Shown: positions 17,292 through 26,920, numbered from the stretch's first letter. The stretch is DNA of 64,000 nt from Saprospiraceae bacterium (GCA_016714445.1 JADJNF010000008.1:806001-870000); one strand, 5' to 3'. Notes: generated from the letters alone by a model not told the origin. Translations and numbers: made by a program.

Positions 17292-20200
17292 TTACTCAAT
17301 TTTTAAGATTTTGATCACCTCATTGAGATCTTTGGATTTTATTTTGCAGTAAAAAACACCCAATTTATTTCCCATTTGTTTTTCATTGATGGTAAGGATG
17401 TGTTTGCCGGCAGGCAAAACTTCAGCTGACTTGAAAACGGTGCTGCCCTTAGCATCGTAGAGCGATATATTTACTGTTGAGAGGTCTTTTACAAATATTT
17501 CGATTTGGGTCTCATCCCTGAATGGATTTGGGACATTCTGCAAAACATAGGATGTAACATCGTCATTATTTGTTCTGAATACCAGAGTCAAATCTTTTTC
17601 ATCTTCATCCGTTCCGAAGGCTACACTTTTTGTGATATCAGAATTCAGCTGGATCAACTGACTAAGCATGGCCGGTTTTTTTGATTTCAGGATAAGGTTA
17701 AACATTGAAACATCTTTGGGTACACTTATGCCTTTTATATCATCGTAAGAAAGTGTCAGGTATCTTCTTCCATCTTTGACTACTTCAGCGATATGGTCAC
17801 TTTTTATTGGAATACCTACTGCTTCAAATCCTTCATAGGAAACATCTTCTGACAGTTCGAATGTCCATTGCATACCCAGATCATTGGTCAGGTCGTCCGA
17901 TTTTACCGGCACTGAAACAAGTTGTCCGGCATTGATCCATTCATCTTCCATAAATATTTCAGATGTTGTCTTGCTCCTGCCTGAAGTGGCACCTGTGTAA
18001 TTGTCAGATGAACTGTTATTTACATCGCCGATTTTTACTGCTATGAAGTCTGATGTATTCATATTGGACTCCAGGCCTTCATAATTTAGACTTTCCATAA
18101 AAGGCCACGGAAACAGAGGTTCATCAAAACTATAAGCGGCATCAACAAATCTCCAGGAAGTATTTTTACTGAACTCAGATTGTATGCCCAAAATTAGTTT
18201 TCTCAGTTCGACCAGATCTGAAGCGGTGATACTTTGAGAATTATTAACATCGGCAGCAATCACTTTATATGGTGATGTCAGATGTTTGATGCCCAATATA
18301 TGTCTTTGTATCATCACCAGGTCAAGCGTACTGATACCTTCTGTGTGAAGCACATTTTTTACAGGGATAAGTTGGTAATTGTTGAACATGGCGAGATTTC
18401 CAAACTTGTACTTTCCTTCTTTATCCGTCATAAGTTCACCTTCTGTTTCACCACCGTCAATGGTGACTTTTGTGTCCGGTATATTTATTTTGTCTTCATT
18501 AAATATGTGTCCGGCAATCTGTATTCTGTTGCCGTTGCTACAGATGTTCTGATTGTCCTGCACATCAACATAGGTAACCGCTTTGGATTTATTTCCTGCC
18601 AGGTCAGTTACCCAGAGTTCTATTTTTCTTGGTCCTATGCTGTCACAGGTAAATATGCGTCCGGTATCATTAAGGTTTGCTGAAAAAGAGTATTTTAGTT
18701 GACCGGCGGGAGTACAATTATCATTGCTGAAGTTGTTGAAATCTGTTGCCCAGATGGTTGCCATTCCCAAAGGTGGTGTCAGATTCAGAGCTAAACCATT
18801 TTTTGCAATCGCAGTGGGTGCTTTACAGTCTCTGATGGTAAACAAAAATGAGCAGGTGCTTATATTTTTGCATCCGTCTTTTGCTTCCCATGTAAGTTTA
18901 TGAGTCCCTAAATCAAACTGGCCTGAAACAGTTGCACCTGTACCTGTGATTTCAGGTATACCACCATTGTTGTTGAGATCGATTTTGTAAGTCCAGGTGA
19001 TATTTACCGGCAAACAATCATCTGTTCCGGCGGCATTAAAAGTAACATTGGCAAAACAAGATGCATTTTGTGCACATATGATGGTGTCCCTGCAAACATT
19101 CGCATTTATGGCGGGAGCAATGGCATTTTTAACATAAATATTTTGTTCAAAAGTCCATTTGCCGGGACTCATTGGTATATTAGACTTGTATTGACACCAG
19201 TCTATCACACTCCACGTTCTTTTTATGTAACTGCAGTGTATTGGATATGAAAATGTCTGATCTGAATAAGTAGCAGCGACCATACTGCATTTATCCCCGG
19301 TCAATGTCGGTTCACCTGTAACTGATTTATCAGGATCAGGGTCGTTGCAATTATTATAATCTACATTTGTTGAAGGCCATACAATATCGTTGATATCAAA
19401 TTTGTCCACATCGATGACATGAATGGTTTGGGTATATGTGGTGACATTATTTCCGGCATCTCTAAGCAAAAAGTCCCTCTTGATCTGTCCTGTGTTACAT
19501 GTCGTAAGCATATTTCTTGATGTGACTGTCACCGTTACGCCTGGGCAATTGTCTGAATACACCCCATCCTGACCAGCTAGTCCCGCTGGTGGGTAAAATG
19601 GATGGCCGGCATCATTGATTATTATATTTTGTCTTGGGGACCCGGAGGCAACAAATGTGCCGAATATACTGAGATTGCTCAGATTCAATGGATATTCACA
19701 ACTAACGCTGATGTCCGGCAATGGAGTCATTACAACAGGTGGCAAATTATCCTGAACGATCACGGATGTCATACATTCTGTGAAGAAACCTCTCTGATCA
19801 GTTACCCTGACTACAATACGAATGGTATCATTGACATCATCACAACAAAACTGAACATAGTTTCCTAAGTCATCGGGCGTATTGCCACCACAGATATTGC
19901 CCATTCTTCGGGCGGTATATGTTAAAGTTCCACCACAATTGTCCGTAGCTGATGTGATAAAGGATGATGCCTGCAGTTCGGGTTCATTACTTAAAGAAAT
20001 CACCCTGGGATCGCGGCATACTATATCCGGACCAAGTTTGTCCTTGGCTGTCACCGTTATAGAACAGCTTGTAGATAACCCAGCACCATCTGTAACCGTA
20101 AAAGTGAAGGTATGGGTCTGATTGTGAGACGAAGGAATAGTGGTGCCCTGTAACGGAGATTGTACAATAGTAGTACCCACACAATTGTCGCTAATAGTTA

Positions 20201-21266
20201 CGAAAGATCTTAAATCCGGAACAGGCAGACTGCAATTATTATTCAGATCAGCTTCCCGGTTTGCCGGACATGTTATACCCGGAAGTACAGTGTCATTTAT
20301 AGATATCACCTGAAAGCAGGTATCCATATTTCCAACATTGTCCGCTATTTTATAGTATCTATGAATGGTTTTTTTGTTAGGAAAAGTCATGATTGCGATC
20401 GAATCTTTCACAAACATAAATGAAGATGGATTGAGTAGTGTCTCATCAGAAGCGCTTCCGCCGGCTGCCTGAAACAAAACAAATGTAGAATAAGGCAGCG
20501 GAGCAATACATTGAACTTTTATGGTATCTGGACAGGTGATCACCGGAGGCAAATCATCAATTACCGTTACATTCATACAGCAAGAAGCGGTATTCGCGGC
20601 CAAATCTGTGACTGTCCAGCAAACCTGTGTGGTTCCTAAAGGATAGTTGCCACTGGCATCATCTGTACCGTTAAATGTGTTGATTACAGATAATATTCCA
20701 CAATTATCATTGACCGTAGGCTGAGCCACATCTACCGGTGTGAGCATCATTCTTTGCCCTGTTCTCCGACCATTAGGATTGTTGCCTACTGTAACATCCA
20801 CCGGACAACTTATGGTAGGAAGCTGTGTATCAATTTTAATAAGTTGGTTACAGACAGCTGTAGTGGGAAGTGGAGGACAATCATCCGCTACATTCCATAC
20901 GATAGTAAACAATCCGGCAGGAAAAAATCCAAGATTAATACTTGCTGGTGGTGGCAATGTAACTGTGACGGGCATTCCTCCTGGTAAAGTGTAGGACAAT
21001 GAAGTGATGTTTCCACAGGTGGAACTTGGTGGTGATACAATCAATTCAGCCATACAATTGGCATTTGCTGCCAAAACCATTGGTGAAGGACAATTAACTG
21101 ACAATGGACTGAGGTAAACGTTTTTGGGATGGTTCCCCTCTTCTGTTGTTAAATTTTTAAGATGTAATATTCCGGCCTCCGGATACATTACGATTCCTGC
21201 ACTAACCATCAAGGCTACCAAAAGGAATAAAATCGGCTTTTGTTTCATAACAAATTGTTTATTCAT
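17292..21266 (-). CDS. Large secreted HYR-repeat protein with dockerin-like region and T9SS sorting domain
   Basis: A 1324-residue surface or secreted protein. The signal peptide is best started at the second Met (MKQKPILFLLVALM, six codons in). Several HYR/Ig-like units follow, each with the pattern P-x-I-x-C-P and a C-x-V-T-V end (for example PPVITCPDTIKVQCIAPLPY). Near 960-1040 a carboxypeptidase-like stalk is followed by dockerin-like repeats (DLVMIQRHILGI and DLVELRKLILGI with ADVNNSQSITASD). The C terminus is a type A T9SS domain: VLQNVPNPFRDETQIEI, then ISLYDAKG, ending VIKILKIE. HYR modules are adhesion domains, so a role in attachment is likely but inferred. It is monocistronic. Confidence 0.9.
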   Translation of the reverse strand: MNKQFVMKQKPILFLLVALMVSAGIVMYPEAGILHLKNLTTEEGNHPKNVYLSPLSVNCPSPMVLAANANCMAELIVSPPSSTCGNITSLSYTLPGGMPVTVTLPPPASINLGFFPAGLFTIVWNVADDCPPLPTTAVCNQLIKIDTQLPTISCPVDVTVGNNPNGRRTGQRMMLTPVDVAQPTVNDNCGILSVINTFNGTDDASGNYPLGTTQVCWTVTDLAANTASCCMNVTVIDDLPPVITCPDTIKVQCIAPLPYSTFVLFQAAGGSASDETLLNPSSFMFVKDSIAIMTFPNKKTIHRYYKIADNVGNMDTCFQVISINDTVLPGITCPANREADLNNNCSLPVPDLRSFVTISDNCVGTTIVQSPLQGTTIPSSHNQTHTFTFTVTDGAGLSTSCSITVTAKDKLGPDIVCRDPRVISLSNEPELQASSFITSATDNCGGTLTYTARRMGNICGGNTPDDLGNYVQFCCDDVNDTIRIVVRVTDQRGFFTECMTSVIVQDNLPPVVMTPLPDISVSCEYPLNLSNLSIFGTFVASGSPRQNIIINDAGHPFYPPAGLAGQDGVYSDNCPGVTVTVTSRNMLTTCNTGQIKRDFLLRDAGNNVTTYTQTIHVIDVDKFDINDIVWPSTNVDYNNCNDPDPDKSVTGEPTLTGDKCSMVAATYSDQTFSYPIHCSYIKRTWSVIDWCQYKSNIPMSPGKWTFEQNIYVKNAIAPAINANVCRDTIICAQNASCFANVTFNAAGTDDCLPVNITWTYKIDLNNNGGIPEITGTGATVSGQFDLGTHKLTWEAKDGCKNISTCSFLFTIRDCKAPTAIAKNGLALNLTPPLGMATIWATDFNNFSNDNCTPAGQLKYSFSANLNDTGRIFTCDSIGPRKIELWVTDLAGNKSKAVTYVDVQDNQNICSNGNRIQIAGHIFNEDKINIPDTKVTIDGGETEGELMTDKEGKYKFGNLAMFNNYQLIPVKNVLHTEGISTLDLVMIQRHILGIKHLTSPYKVIAADVNNSQSITASDLVELRKLILGIQSEFSKNTSWRFVDAAYSFDEPLFPWPFMESLNYEGLESNMNTSDFIAVKIGDVNNSSSDNYTGATSGRSKTTSEIFMEDEWINAGQLVSVPVKSDDLTNDLGMQWTFELSEDVSYEGFEAVGIPIKSDHIAEVVKDGRRYLTLSYDDIKGISVPKDVSMFNLILKSKKPAMLSQLIQLNSDITKSVAFGTDEDEKDLTLVFRTNNDDVTSYVLQNVPNPFRDETQIEIFVKDLSTVNISLYDAKGSTVFKSAEVLPAGKHILTINEKQMGNKLGVFYCKIKSKDLNEVIKILKIE

Positions 21267-21409
21267 TAATAAATGGTCACGTTTTTGGGATGGGACCCTG
21301 AATAATCAATTTTACTGTTATTTGTTATAATACAAAGATTATGCCAATTTTATAAATTATTAAAATATTTAATATGAAACTATATTTTGATAGTATTTAC
21401 CACTTGTTT

Positions 21410-23002
21410 TTATTCTGAATCAGACAGTAATTCCTTGATGTGCTTCAAAGTATCTGCATCTTCGGGATTTTTGTCTTTCCTCCACCGGCTGATGCGGGGA
21501 AAACGGACGGCAATGCCTGATTTGTGGCGGGTAGAATTAGAAATACCTTCAAAAGCCAGTTCAAATACCAGCTTTGGATTAACACTACTGACCGGTCCGA
21601 AGGTTTCTATGGTATTGTTGCGTACAAATGTGGTTATTTCTTTCATTTCATTGTCACTCAGGCCGGAATATGCTTTGGCGAATGGGAGCAGGCGGTCTCC
21701 ATCCCACAGGGCAAAAGTAAAGTCAGAAAAAAGATTGGCCCTTCTGCCATGTCCTCTTTGAGCATAGATCAAAACAGCATCAATGGTAAATGGGTCTACC
21801 TTCCACTTCCACATATCCCCGGTTTTTCTGCCGGAGTGGTAAATGCCGGTTTTTCTTTTAAGCATAAGACCTTCTGCCTGATAATTTTTGCTTTCATTTC
21901 TCACTTCTTTCAACGTTTCAATGGACTCAAAATGGATCAAAGGGGAAAGTTTTAATACTTCTCCGATACATGATTCATAGATTTTTTCGAGAAGTAATCT
22001 TCGTTCTTCAAACGACTTTAACCTAATATCAACTCCGTTTACTTCCAGCAAATCATAAGCGATAAATTTTACCGGTATGTCACTCATGATTTTTTTACCC
22101 GGGTTTTTTCGTCCGATTCTGGTTTGTAATTTCTGAAAATCCATAGGTTTTTCCATTTTCCAGGCCACTATTTCACCATCAAGAACAAAATCATCATGCA
22201 TACTGGTCAGGCGCTGAAACTCCGGAAACTTATCTGTGATCAGCTCTTCTCCTCTGGACCAAAGATAAACTTCTCCTTTTCTTTTTATAAGCTGTCCCCT
22301 TATCCCATCCCATTTCCATTCGGCGACCCAAATCTGCGGATCAATATCCGGGATATTTTCATTCGGTAAAGCATGGGCAAGATAAAATGGAAAGGGTTTT
22401 GAATGATCAGAAGTAATGTCCTGAAAATTAAAGAGTTCAGACCATGTGGTTTTTAATGGGGTCCAGTTGCCTGTCAGATGATACGCTATTTTTGTTGGAT
22501 CCTGACCCGTAAACATACTAAGGGCCTTGATAAGTATATTTTTTGCGACACCTACTCTAAAACCACCGGTGACCAGTTTATTAAATACCCAAATGGATGG
22601 TCTGTCCATGGATTTCCATGCATTGATTATAAAAATCTGTTTTTCTTCTTCATCGGCATTTTTTAATGCCATCATTTCTTCTATCCATTCGGACATTGAC
22701 TTAGACGTGCTTGTGATATTATATTCTGGTAGTATGAGTGATATTGTTTCTGCCAGATCTCCGATGATATGGTAGGTATGCTCAAACAACCATAATGGTA
22801 TATTTGCCTCAGCTGCACACCATTTACGGAGCAGAGTGGTGTTTACGGTTCTTTGTGGTTTTTTGCCTGTAAATAAAGCAATGGTCCAAAGCTTGTTTTT
22901 TTCAAGACTTTCTTCCTGCAGGTATTGGGCGATCAGTTCAGTTTTTGTCGATGTAGAAGTCGTCTGGTCAATAGCAAGAAGCAATGATGTAAACCTTTTC
23001 AT
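21410..23002 (-). CDS. ATP-dependent DNA ligase (exonuclease-associated type)
   Basis: Seals nicks using ATP. The 530 residues have an N-terminal DNA-binding domain, the adenylation motif EWKWDGIRGQ with the nucleophilic Lys at 230, LDGEIVAW (motif III), EGLMLKRK (motif IV) and DMWKWKVDPFTIDAVLI (motif V), then an OB fold ending with SGIAVRFPRISRWRKDK. This is the group found beside a metallo-beta-lactamase exonuclease (TIGR04120 in my memory). Its start overlaps the stop of that exonuclease gene by 4 bases, so they are translationally coupled and probably cooperate in repair. The DEXH helicase and phosphoesterase found with this pair in many genomes are absent next to it. Confidence 0.92.
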   Translation of the reverse strand: MKRFTSLLLAIDQTTSTSTKTELIAQYLQEESLEKNKLWTIALFTGKKPQRTVNTTLLRKWCAAEANIPLWLFEHTYHIIGDLAETISLILPEYNITSTSKSMSEWIEEMMALKNADEEEKQIFIINAWKSMDRPSIWVFNKLVTGGFRVGVAKNILIKALSMFTGQDPTKIAYHLTGNWTPLKTTWSELFNFQDITSDHSKPFPFYLAHALPNENIPDIDPQIWVAEWKWDGIRGQLIKRKGEVYLWSRGEELITDKFPEFQRLTSMHDDFVLDGEIVAWKMEKPMDFQKLQTRIGRKNPGKKIMSDIPVKFIAYDLLEVNGVDIRLKSFEERRLLLEKIYESCIGEVLKLSPLIHFESIETLKEVRNESKNYQAEGLMLKRKTGIYHSGRKTGDMWKWKVDPFTIDAVLIYAQRGHGRRANLFSDFTFALWDGDRLLPFAKAYSGLSDNEMKEITTFVRNNTIETFGPVSSVNPKLVFELAFEGISNSTRHKSGIAVRFPRISRWRKDKNPEDADTLKHIKELLSDSE

Positions 23003-24021
23003 ACTGGGACTTGATTTTCCTGTTGAAGATCAGTTTCTTCATCTCCGGTAAATTCAGTTTTTACCACTCCGGCATCATAGCCCTGTTCAGTAAGCCATCT
23101 GGCAAAAATCTCAGAATAACCATGGGTAACATAAACTTTTTCAGCACCGGTATTTTTTATAGCCATATTCAGTCCATCCCAATCTGCGTGGTCGGAAAGT
23201 ACAAAGCCCCTTTCTGTATTGCGTCTTCTGCGTATTCCCCTTACAGCCATCCATCCTGATACAATGGCTTCTTCATACTGACCAAATTTTTTTGTCCATG
23301 CAGAGCCAATGGCTGATGGAGGCGCGAGTATCATTGATCCCTGGAAATCGTCCTGTTTGGTGTGATTTTCTACTTTTAATCCCTGCTTAATGTTATAACC
23401 CTGTCTGCGCAGCACTTCATGGGTATTTTCAATGGCTCCATGTGTATAAATATTGCCAATGGAAGGATCGATGTTTTGAATTATTCTCTGTGCTTTGCCC
23501 AATGAATAGGCCGCAATAATACTTACCTTGCCTTCTTCTTTATTTTTATTCCACCAGTTATTGATTTCATCAAACACCGTCTTTTGTTGTTGCCACCGGA
23601 ATGAGGGAAGACCAAAAGTGGACTCTGTGATGAAAGTATGACACTTTACAGTCTCAAAAGGAATGGATATGCCATCATGCTCCAGTTTATAGTCCCCGCT
23701 TACTACCCATATTTCTCCTTTATACTCCAGCCTTATTTGTGCTGATCCAATTATATGCCCGGCGGGATGGAATGAAACGGAAACACCATTGATAAGTATT
23801 TTTTCTCCGTAGTTCAGACCAAGGATATTTATGAATGACCCTAAGCGGTGTTTCAGCACAGGTACGCTGTCTTTGGTAGCAATATATTGAGTATGTCCTG
23901 ATCTGGCGTGGTCAGAGTGAGCATGTGTAATGAGTGCCTTTTTTACTGGTCGCCATGGGTCAATAAAACAGTCAGCTTGTGAACAGTAAATACCTTTTTC
24001 AGAAAACTCCAGTAACGGCAT
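22999..24021 (-). CDS. Ligase-associated DNA exonuclease (metallo-beta-lactamase fold)
   Basis: A 340-residue MBL-fold nuclease with beta-CASP-like features. The metal site THAHSDHAR places His33, His35, Asp37 and His38; further ligands appear in FHPAGHIIGSAQI, VVSGDYK and FVLSDHADWDG, the usual MBL positions, and VYVTHGYSE near the end fits the DNA-processing branch. Its stop overlaps the ligase start by 4 bases (ATGA type). In other bacteria the pair is linked to a repair function of unclear detail. It is the first gene of the two-gene operon. A divergent promoter region separates it from pth. Confidence 0.92.
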   Translation of the reverse strand: MPLLEFSEKGIYCSQADCFIDPWRPVKKALITHAHSDHARSGHTQYIATKDSVPVLKHRLGSFINILGLNYGEKILINGVSVSFHPAGHIIGSAQIRLEYKGEIWVVSGDYKLEHDGISIPFETVKCHTFITESTFGLPSFRWQQQKTVFDEINNWWNKNKEEGKVSIIAAYSLGKAQRIIQNIDPSIGNIYTHGAIENTHEVLRRQGYNIKQGLKVENHTKQDDFQGSMILAPPSAIGSAWTKKFGQYEEAIVSGWMAVRGIRRRRNTERGFVLSDHADWDGLNMAIKNTGAEKVYVTHGYSEIFARWLTEQGYDAGVVKTEFTGDEETDLQQENQVPV

Positions 24022-24089
24022 GGTTTAGATTTGTCAGTAAGATCATAAACGGAATAAATCCTTTAGGGTTGTTAACTTATGTATCCTAT

Positions 24090-24120
24090 TTTGAATACAT
24101 GGTTTACATTTTTATCTTTG
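24090..24120 (+). promoter_or_regulatory. Promoter of pth
   Basis: TTTG at 24090-24093, a 19-base spacer and TATCTTTG at 24113-24120 form a perfect Bacteroidota promoter. The expected start of transcription is about 24124-24127, right at the first ATG (24125). So the mRNA is either leaderless or translated from the later ATG at 24179. Confidence 0.75.
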
Positions 24121-24124
24121 CATC

Positions 24125-24739
24125 ATGTTTGGATGGTTTAATCATATTTTTAACCGTAAAAAATTAATATCCGATCCCATGAAATACCTGATCGTTGGCC
24201 TTGGCAATATAGGAGCTGATTATGAGCATACCCGCCATAATATAGGTTTTGATGTGGTAGATTATCTTGCTAAAGATGCCGGCGTATCTTTCAGTCAGCA
24301 AACGCACGGTGATCTGGCGGAGATGAAACACAAAGGCCGCACATTAATTTTATTAAAACCATCTACTTATATGAACCTGAGTGGCAAAGCAGTAAAATAC
24401 TGGATGGACAAACACAAAATTCAACCTGAAAATCTACTGGTGATTGTGGACGATCTGCATCTGGATATCGGAAAGATGAGACTGAGAGACAAGGGCAGCG
24501 ACGGAGGCCACAATGGATTGAAGGATATACAGGAAAAATTCGGGCATAACAATTATGTAAGGCTTCGTATGGGTATAGGAAAGGACTTTCATCCAGGTCA
24601 GCAGGTGCATTATGTATTAGGCAAATGGAAAAAGGAAGAAAAAGAAGCTGTTGAAATTTTGATTGAAAAAGCTGCTGTTGCAGTTAAAAACTTCGCGACC
24701 ATAGGATTAAAACTTACTATGGATGGTTTGAACCGATAA
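24125..24739 (+). CDS. pth: Peptidyl-tRNA hydrolase
   Basis: Releases tRNA from peptidyl-tRNA that drops off ribosomes. Conserved parts: YLIVGLGNIG, the catalytic His in YEHTRHNIGFDVVD, KPSTYMNLSG, and VIVDDLHLDIGKMRLRDKGSDGGHNGL with the second key Asp and His. Length is standard. The start is ambiguous: ATG at 24125 gives an 18-residue basic extension (MFGWFNHIFNRKK) of a sort seen in some Bacteroidota Pth proteins, while ATG at 24179 gives the usual MKYLIVGLGN start. The promoter box ends 4 bases before the first ATG, which favours the second start unless the mRNA is leaderless. Confidence 0.95.
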   Translation: MFGWFNHIFNRKKLISDPMKYLIVGLGNIGADYEHTRHNIGFDVVDYLAKDAGVSFSQQTHGDLAEMKHKGRTLILLKPSTYMNLSGKAVKYWMDKHKIQPENLLVIVDDLHLDIGKMRLRDKGSDGGHNGLKDIQEKFGHNNYVRLRMGIGKDFHPGQQVHYVLGKWKKEEKEAVEILIEKAAVAVKNFATIGLKLTMDGLNR

Positions 24740-24787
24740 ATGCACAACTTTGCTTCTTGTTTTTTGTTCCGCTACTAAAGATTTGAT

Positions 24788-25033
24788 ATGAAGTGGAAAG
24801 AAGAAAATAATGAACTGGTTACACAGTTGAAATTTAAAGATTTTATAGAAGCATTTGCTTTCATGACTGAAGTAGCTATAATAGCTGAAAAAATGAACCA
24901 TCATCCTACATGGTCTAATACATACAATAAAGTGGAGATCCGACTGAGTACCCACGATGCCGGAAACACTATAACGGACAAGGACCGAAAACTGGCTGAA
25001 AGTATCACTGGAGCAGTTAAAAAATACCTGTAA
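24788..25033 (+). CDS. Pterin-4a-carbinolamine dehydratase
   Basis: An 81-residue PCD/DCoH enzyme that dehydrates 4a-hydroxytetrahydrobiopterin, usually to recycle the cofactor of aromatic amino acid hydroxylases. FKDFIEAFAFMTEVA leads to the active-site motif MNHHPTWSNTYNKVEI, with the catalytic His pair, followed by the family's LSTHDAGNTITDKDRKLA. It is slightly shorter than the typical 95-110 residues, losing only the variable N terminus. It follows pth by 48 bases on the same strand. No phenylalanine hydroxylase gene is in the window. Confidence 0.88.
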   Translation: MKWKEENNELVTQLKFKDFIEAFAFMTEVAIIAEKMNHHPTWSNTYNKVEIRLSTHDAGNTITDKDRKLAESITGAVKKYL

Positions 25034-25153
25034 ATTTATGGGTGTGTCCCAAAATTGCACTTTCATAAAAATTGCTTTTGTTTTGCCCCATCCCTAAAGG
25101 GAGACATAAGGAATTTTATAACAATTGACTGAAAAAATGGGATAATCTCAATG

Positions 25154-25846
25154 TTATTCAATCCTGATTCCTTCCCTTCTTAGTCTGTGTACCAGCTCTT
25201 CACCAAAAGCTTCTACCGGAGTAAGTACCCCGTATTTTATAGTATTGTTTTTTATTTTGTCCAGCAAAGTAAATGCGGATTGTGAAAACATTTTGGCTGT
25301 CTCGTTATAACCGGGATCGCCTCCGGAAATTACAGTACGTGCTGATGAAGTAGTGGAAGTTCCTACACAAATAGCTTCAAATTTTGTATTGGCGCGGCGC
25401 ATTTCATCAGGACCTGTTCCCGGTTTAAATTTTTTATACAAACGATCTCTGAATCCTTTGAACCTGACTACAAACGAAGCCATAACAATAGGAACAACTG
25501 TTTTTAAGACTTTCGAAAAGGACGATCTTACAAAAAACTGACCATATGATACCGCTTCTCCATAATCACCCGGTAATCTGTAAGCACTGCGCTTTACAAT
25601 GTGAGGATCAACCACCGGCATCGGGATAGCCCAACCATTGATATCTTTGGTAAAATGTACTTTAAGTGGTATTTTTGGCGCATCAGGATGTCGGCGAATT
25701 TTTGTTTTTATGGATTCTTTTTTTACTTCCATATGTAATGCCTGCACAGCCGTGGTAAGTGTACCACCTGAGAAAGTTGCATTGGTCCTGATATATCCTT
25801 TCAGTGCTTTGGGTTCGTGAAGGGGTAATTTTTTGCAGTGAGCCAC
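25154..25846 (-). CDS. Saccharopine dehydrogenase-like protein, C-terminal part (frame-split)
   Basis: The last 215 or so codons of an NAD(P)-binding saccharopine dehydrogenase/trans-acting enoyl reductase family protein. It continues the N-terminal half encoded at 25801-26289 in another frame. Contents such as NATFSGGTLTTAVQAL, the catalytic-domain start, and a late TVISGGDPGYNETAKMF fit the family's second domain. Adding one base to the T6 at 25829-25834 (A6 on the coding strand) gives an uninterrupted join, WLTAKKLPLHEPKAL. The apparent ATG start of this half is therefore not real. The protein probably acts in lipid or polyketide-like reduction; substrate unknown. Confidence 0.8.
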   Translation of the reverse strand: MAHCKKLPLHEPKALKGYIRTNATFSGGTLTTAVQALHMEVKKESIKTKIRRHPDAPKIPLKVHFTKDINGWAIPMPVVDPHIVKRSAYRLPGDYGEAVSYGQFFVRSSFSKVLKTVVPIVMASFVVRFKGFRDRLYKKFKPGTGPDEMRRANTKFEAICVGTSTTSSARTVISGGDPGYNETAKMFSQSAFTLLDKIKNNTIKYGVLTPVEAFGEELVHRLRREGIRIE

Positions 25847-26289
25847 GCAGCAAAATCAGCCGGAATACTGTCAAAACCGCAACAATTTACGATACAGGCT
25901 TTATAACCAGTAGCAGATTGAAAATGGTTATTATACAAATCTGCCACAAATGACGGCTCTCCGGTGATGTCAAGATAATGTGTTCCTGATTCAATACATG
26001 ATGTAACCACATCTTTTCCATATATATTAAATGGCCCAACCGTATTCATCAGGATTTTTGTTTGAGACACCATATTTCTCAGAGAGATCACATCATTGAT
26101 ATCCGCAGTGATGATGGCGGGTTTATTTTCTGAAAGGGTATTACTTACATCTATCAGTTTTTCTGCATCCCTGCCTGCAATAGCCCAAGATATATTTTCT
26201 GTATATGCATGATTGCTGAGATACTCTGCCACCAGTTTTCCTGTAAACCCTGTAGCCCCAAAAAGTATAATGTCATATTTTCTGTCCAT
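25801..26289 (-). CDS. Saccharopine dehydrogenase-like protein, N-terminal NAD(P)-binding part (frame-split)
   Basis: The Rossmann-fold half: YDIILFGATGFTGKLVAEYL carries the GxxGxxG nucleotide site, WAIAGRDAEKL the NADP-selective region, and LMNTVGPFNIYGKDVV with DITGEP are signatures of the trans-acting enoyl reductase/saccharopine dehydrogenase-like family. The frame ends in a shifted tail (NYPFTNPKH) caused by a one-base deficit in the A6 run at 25829-25834. The joined gene would span 25154-26289, about 378 residues, which is near normal. Whether the break is genuine or a consensus error needs reads; the pattern elsewhere in the window suggests error. Confidence 0.8.
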   Translation of the reverse strand: MDRKYDIILFGATGFTGKLVAEYLSNHAYTENISWAIAGRDAEKLIDVSNTLSENKPAIITADINDVISLRNMVSQTKILMNTVGPFNIYGKDVVTSCIESGTHYLDITGEPSFVADLYNNHFQSATGYKACIVNCCGFDSIPADFAAWLTAKNYPFTNPKH

Positions 26290-26455
26290 AAAACGTATTC
26301 TAAATTAAGCTGCAAGTTATACAATCAGATTCAAAACCAAAGCTTGGAATATTTTATTTAAAATTAGTCTAAATAAAATTTGTATATTAATATTATAATC
26401 CTACATTTGTCCTTGTTTAGAATAATTCCAATTAACATTAAAAAATAAAATTTAT

Positions 26456-26785
26456 ATGAGTAAGCCGTTTGTAGCCATCAATTACATAGATTGTAATGCT
26501 GATTATAAGGAGAGATTTGAGGAACTTTTTGGATCCAGAGCAAAAGCGATCGACACTATGCCTGGGTTTAAATTTATGAACGTCCTAAAGCCAATAACTA
26601 ATGATGCTCCGTATCTTATTGTAAGTTATTGGGATACAGAAGAACAATTTAAAGCGTGGACGTCCTCACATGAGTTTATTGAAGGACATAAAAGAGGATT
26701 TGAAGACATCAGGAAAGCAAAAGAAGAAGGTAAACAACCACCCATGACTTCTACTTTCAGAACATATACGGTCATAGCGGATTGA
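26456..26785 (+). CDS. Antibiotic biosynthesis monooxygenase (ABM) / heme-degrading-like protein
   Basis: A 109-residue dimeric ferredoxin-like alpha/beta barrel protein. The start FVAINYIDCNADYKERFEEL, the middle MPGFKFMNVLKP and SYWDTEEQFKAWTSSHEF are the ABM pattern, in which the Trp-rich strand and HEF helix shape the pocket. Relatives degrade heme (IsdG-type) or oxidise small quinols; MNVLKP and the HKRGF stretch resemble the heme-binding branch, but the specific catalytic triad cannot be confirmed by eye. A small membrane-protein frame follows 3 bases after the stop, suggesting co-transcription. Confidence 0.8.
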   Translation: MSKPFVAINYIDCNADYKERFEELFGSRAKAIDTMPGFKFMNVLKPITNDAPYLIVSYWDTEEQFKAWTSSHEFIEGHKRGFEDIRKAKEEGKQPPMTSTFRTYTVIAD

Positions 26786-26788
26786 TGT

Positions 26789-26920
26789 ATGGAAAAGAGA
26801 CCATCTAAAATATTGATCTGGATAAAAAAGATTGGAATTTATGGCTTTCTTTTTTTTCTTATTAAAGGGTTGTTATGGATAATAGTCCCATATCTGATAG
26901 CTAAAGGTGTGATTGGTTAA
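26789..26920 (+). CDS. Small single-span membrane protein, 43 aa
   Basis: An ATG frame of 43 codons beginning 3 bases after the ABM gene stop. The start MEKRPSKILIWIKKIGIYG is basic and is followed by one long hydrophobic helix and the end AKGVIG, as expected for a small inner-membrane protein with its N terminus inside. Its stop overlaps the end of the convergent PhoD-like gene by 4 bases. No known family is recognised. The positive-inside pattern and tight spacing argue for a real gene. Confidence 0.5.
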   Translation: MEKRPSKILIWIKKIGIYGFLFFLIKGLLWIIVPYLIAKGVIG

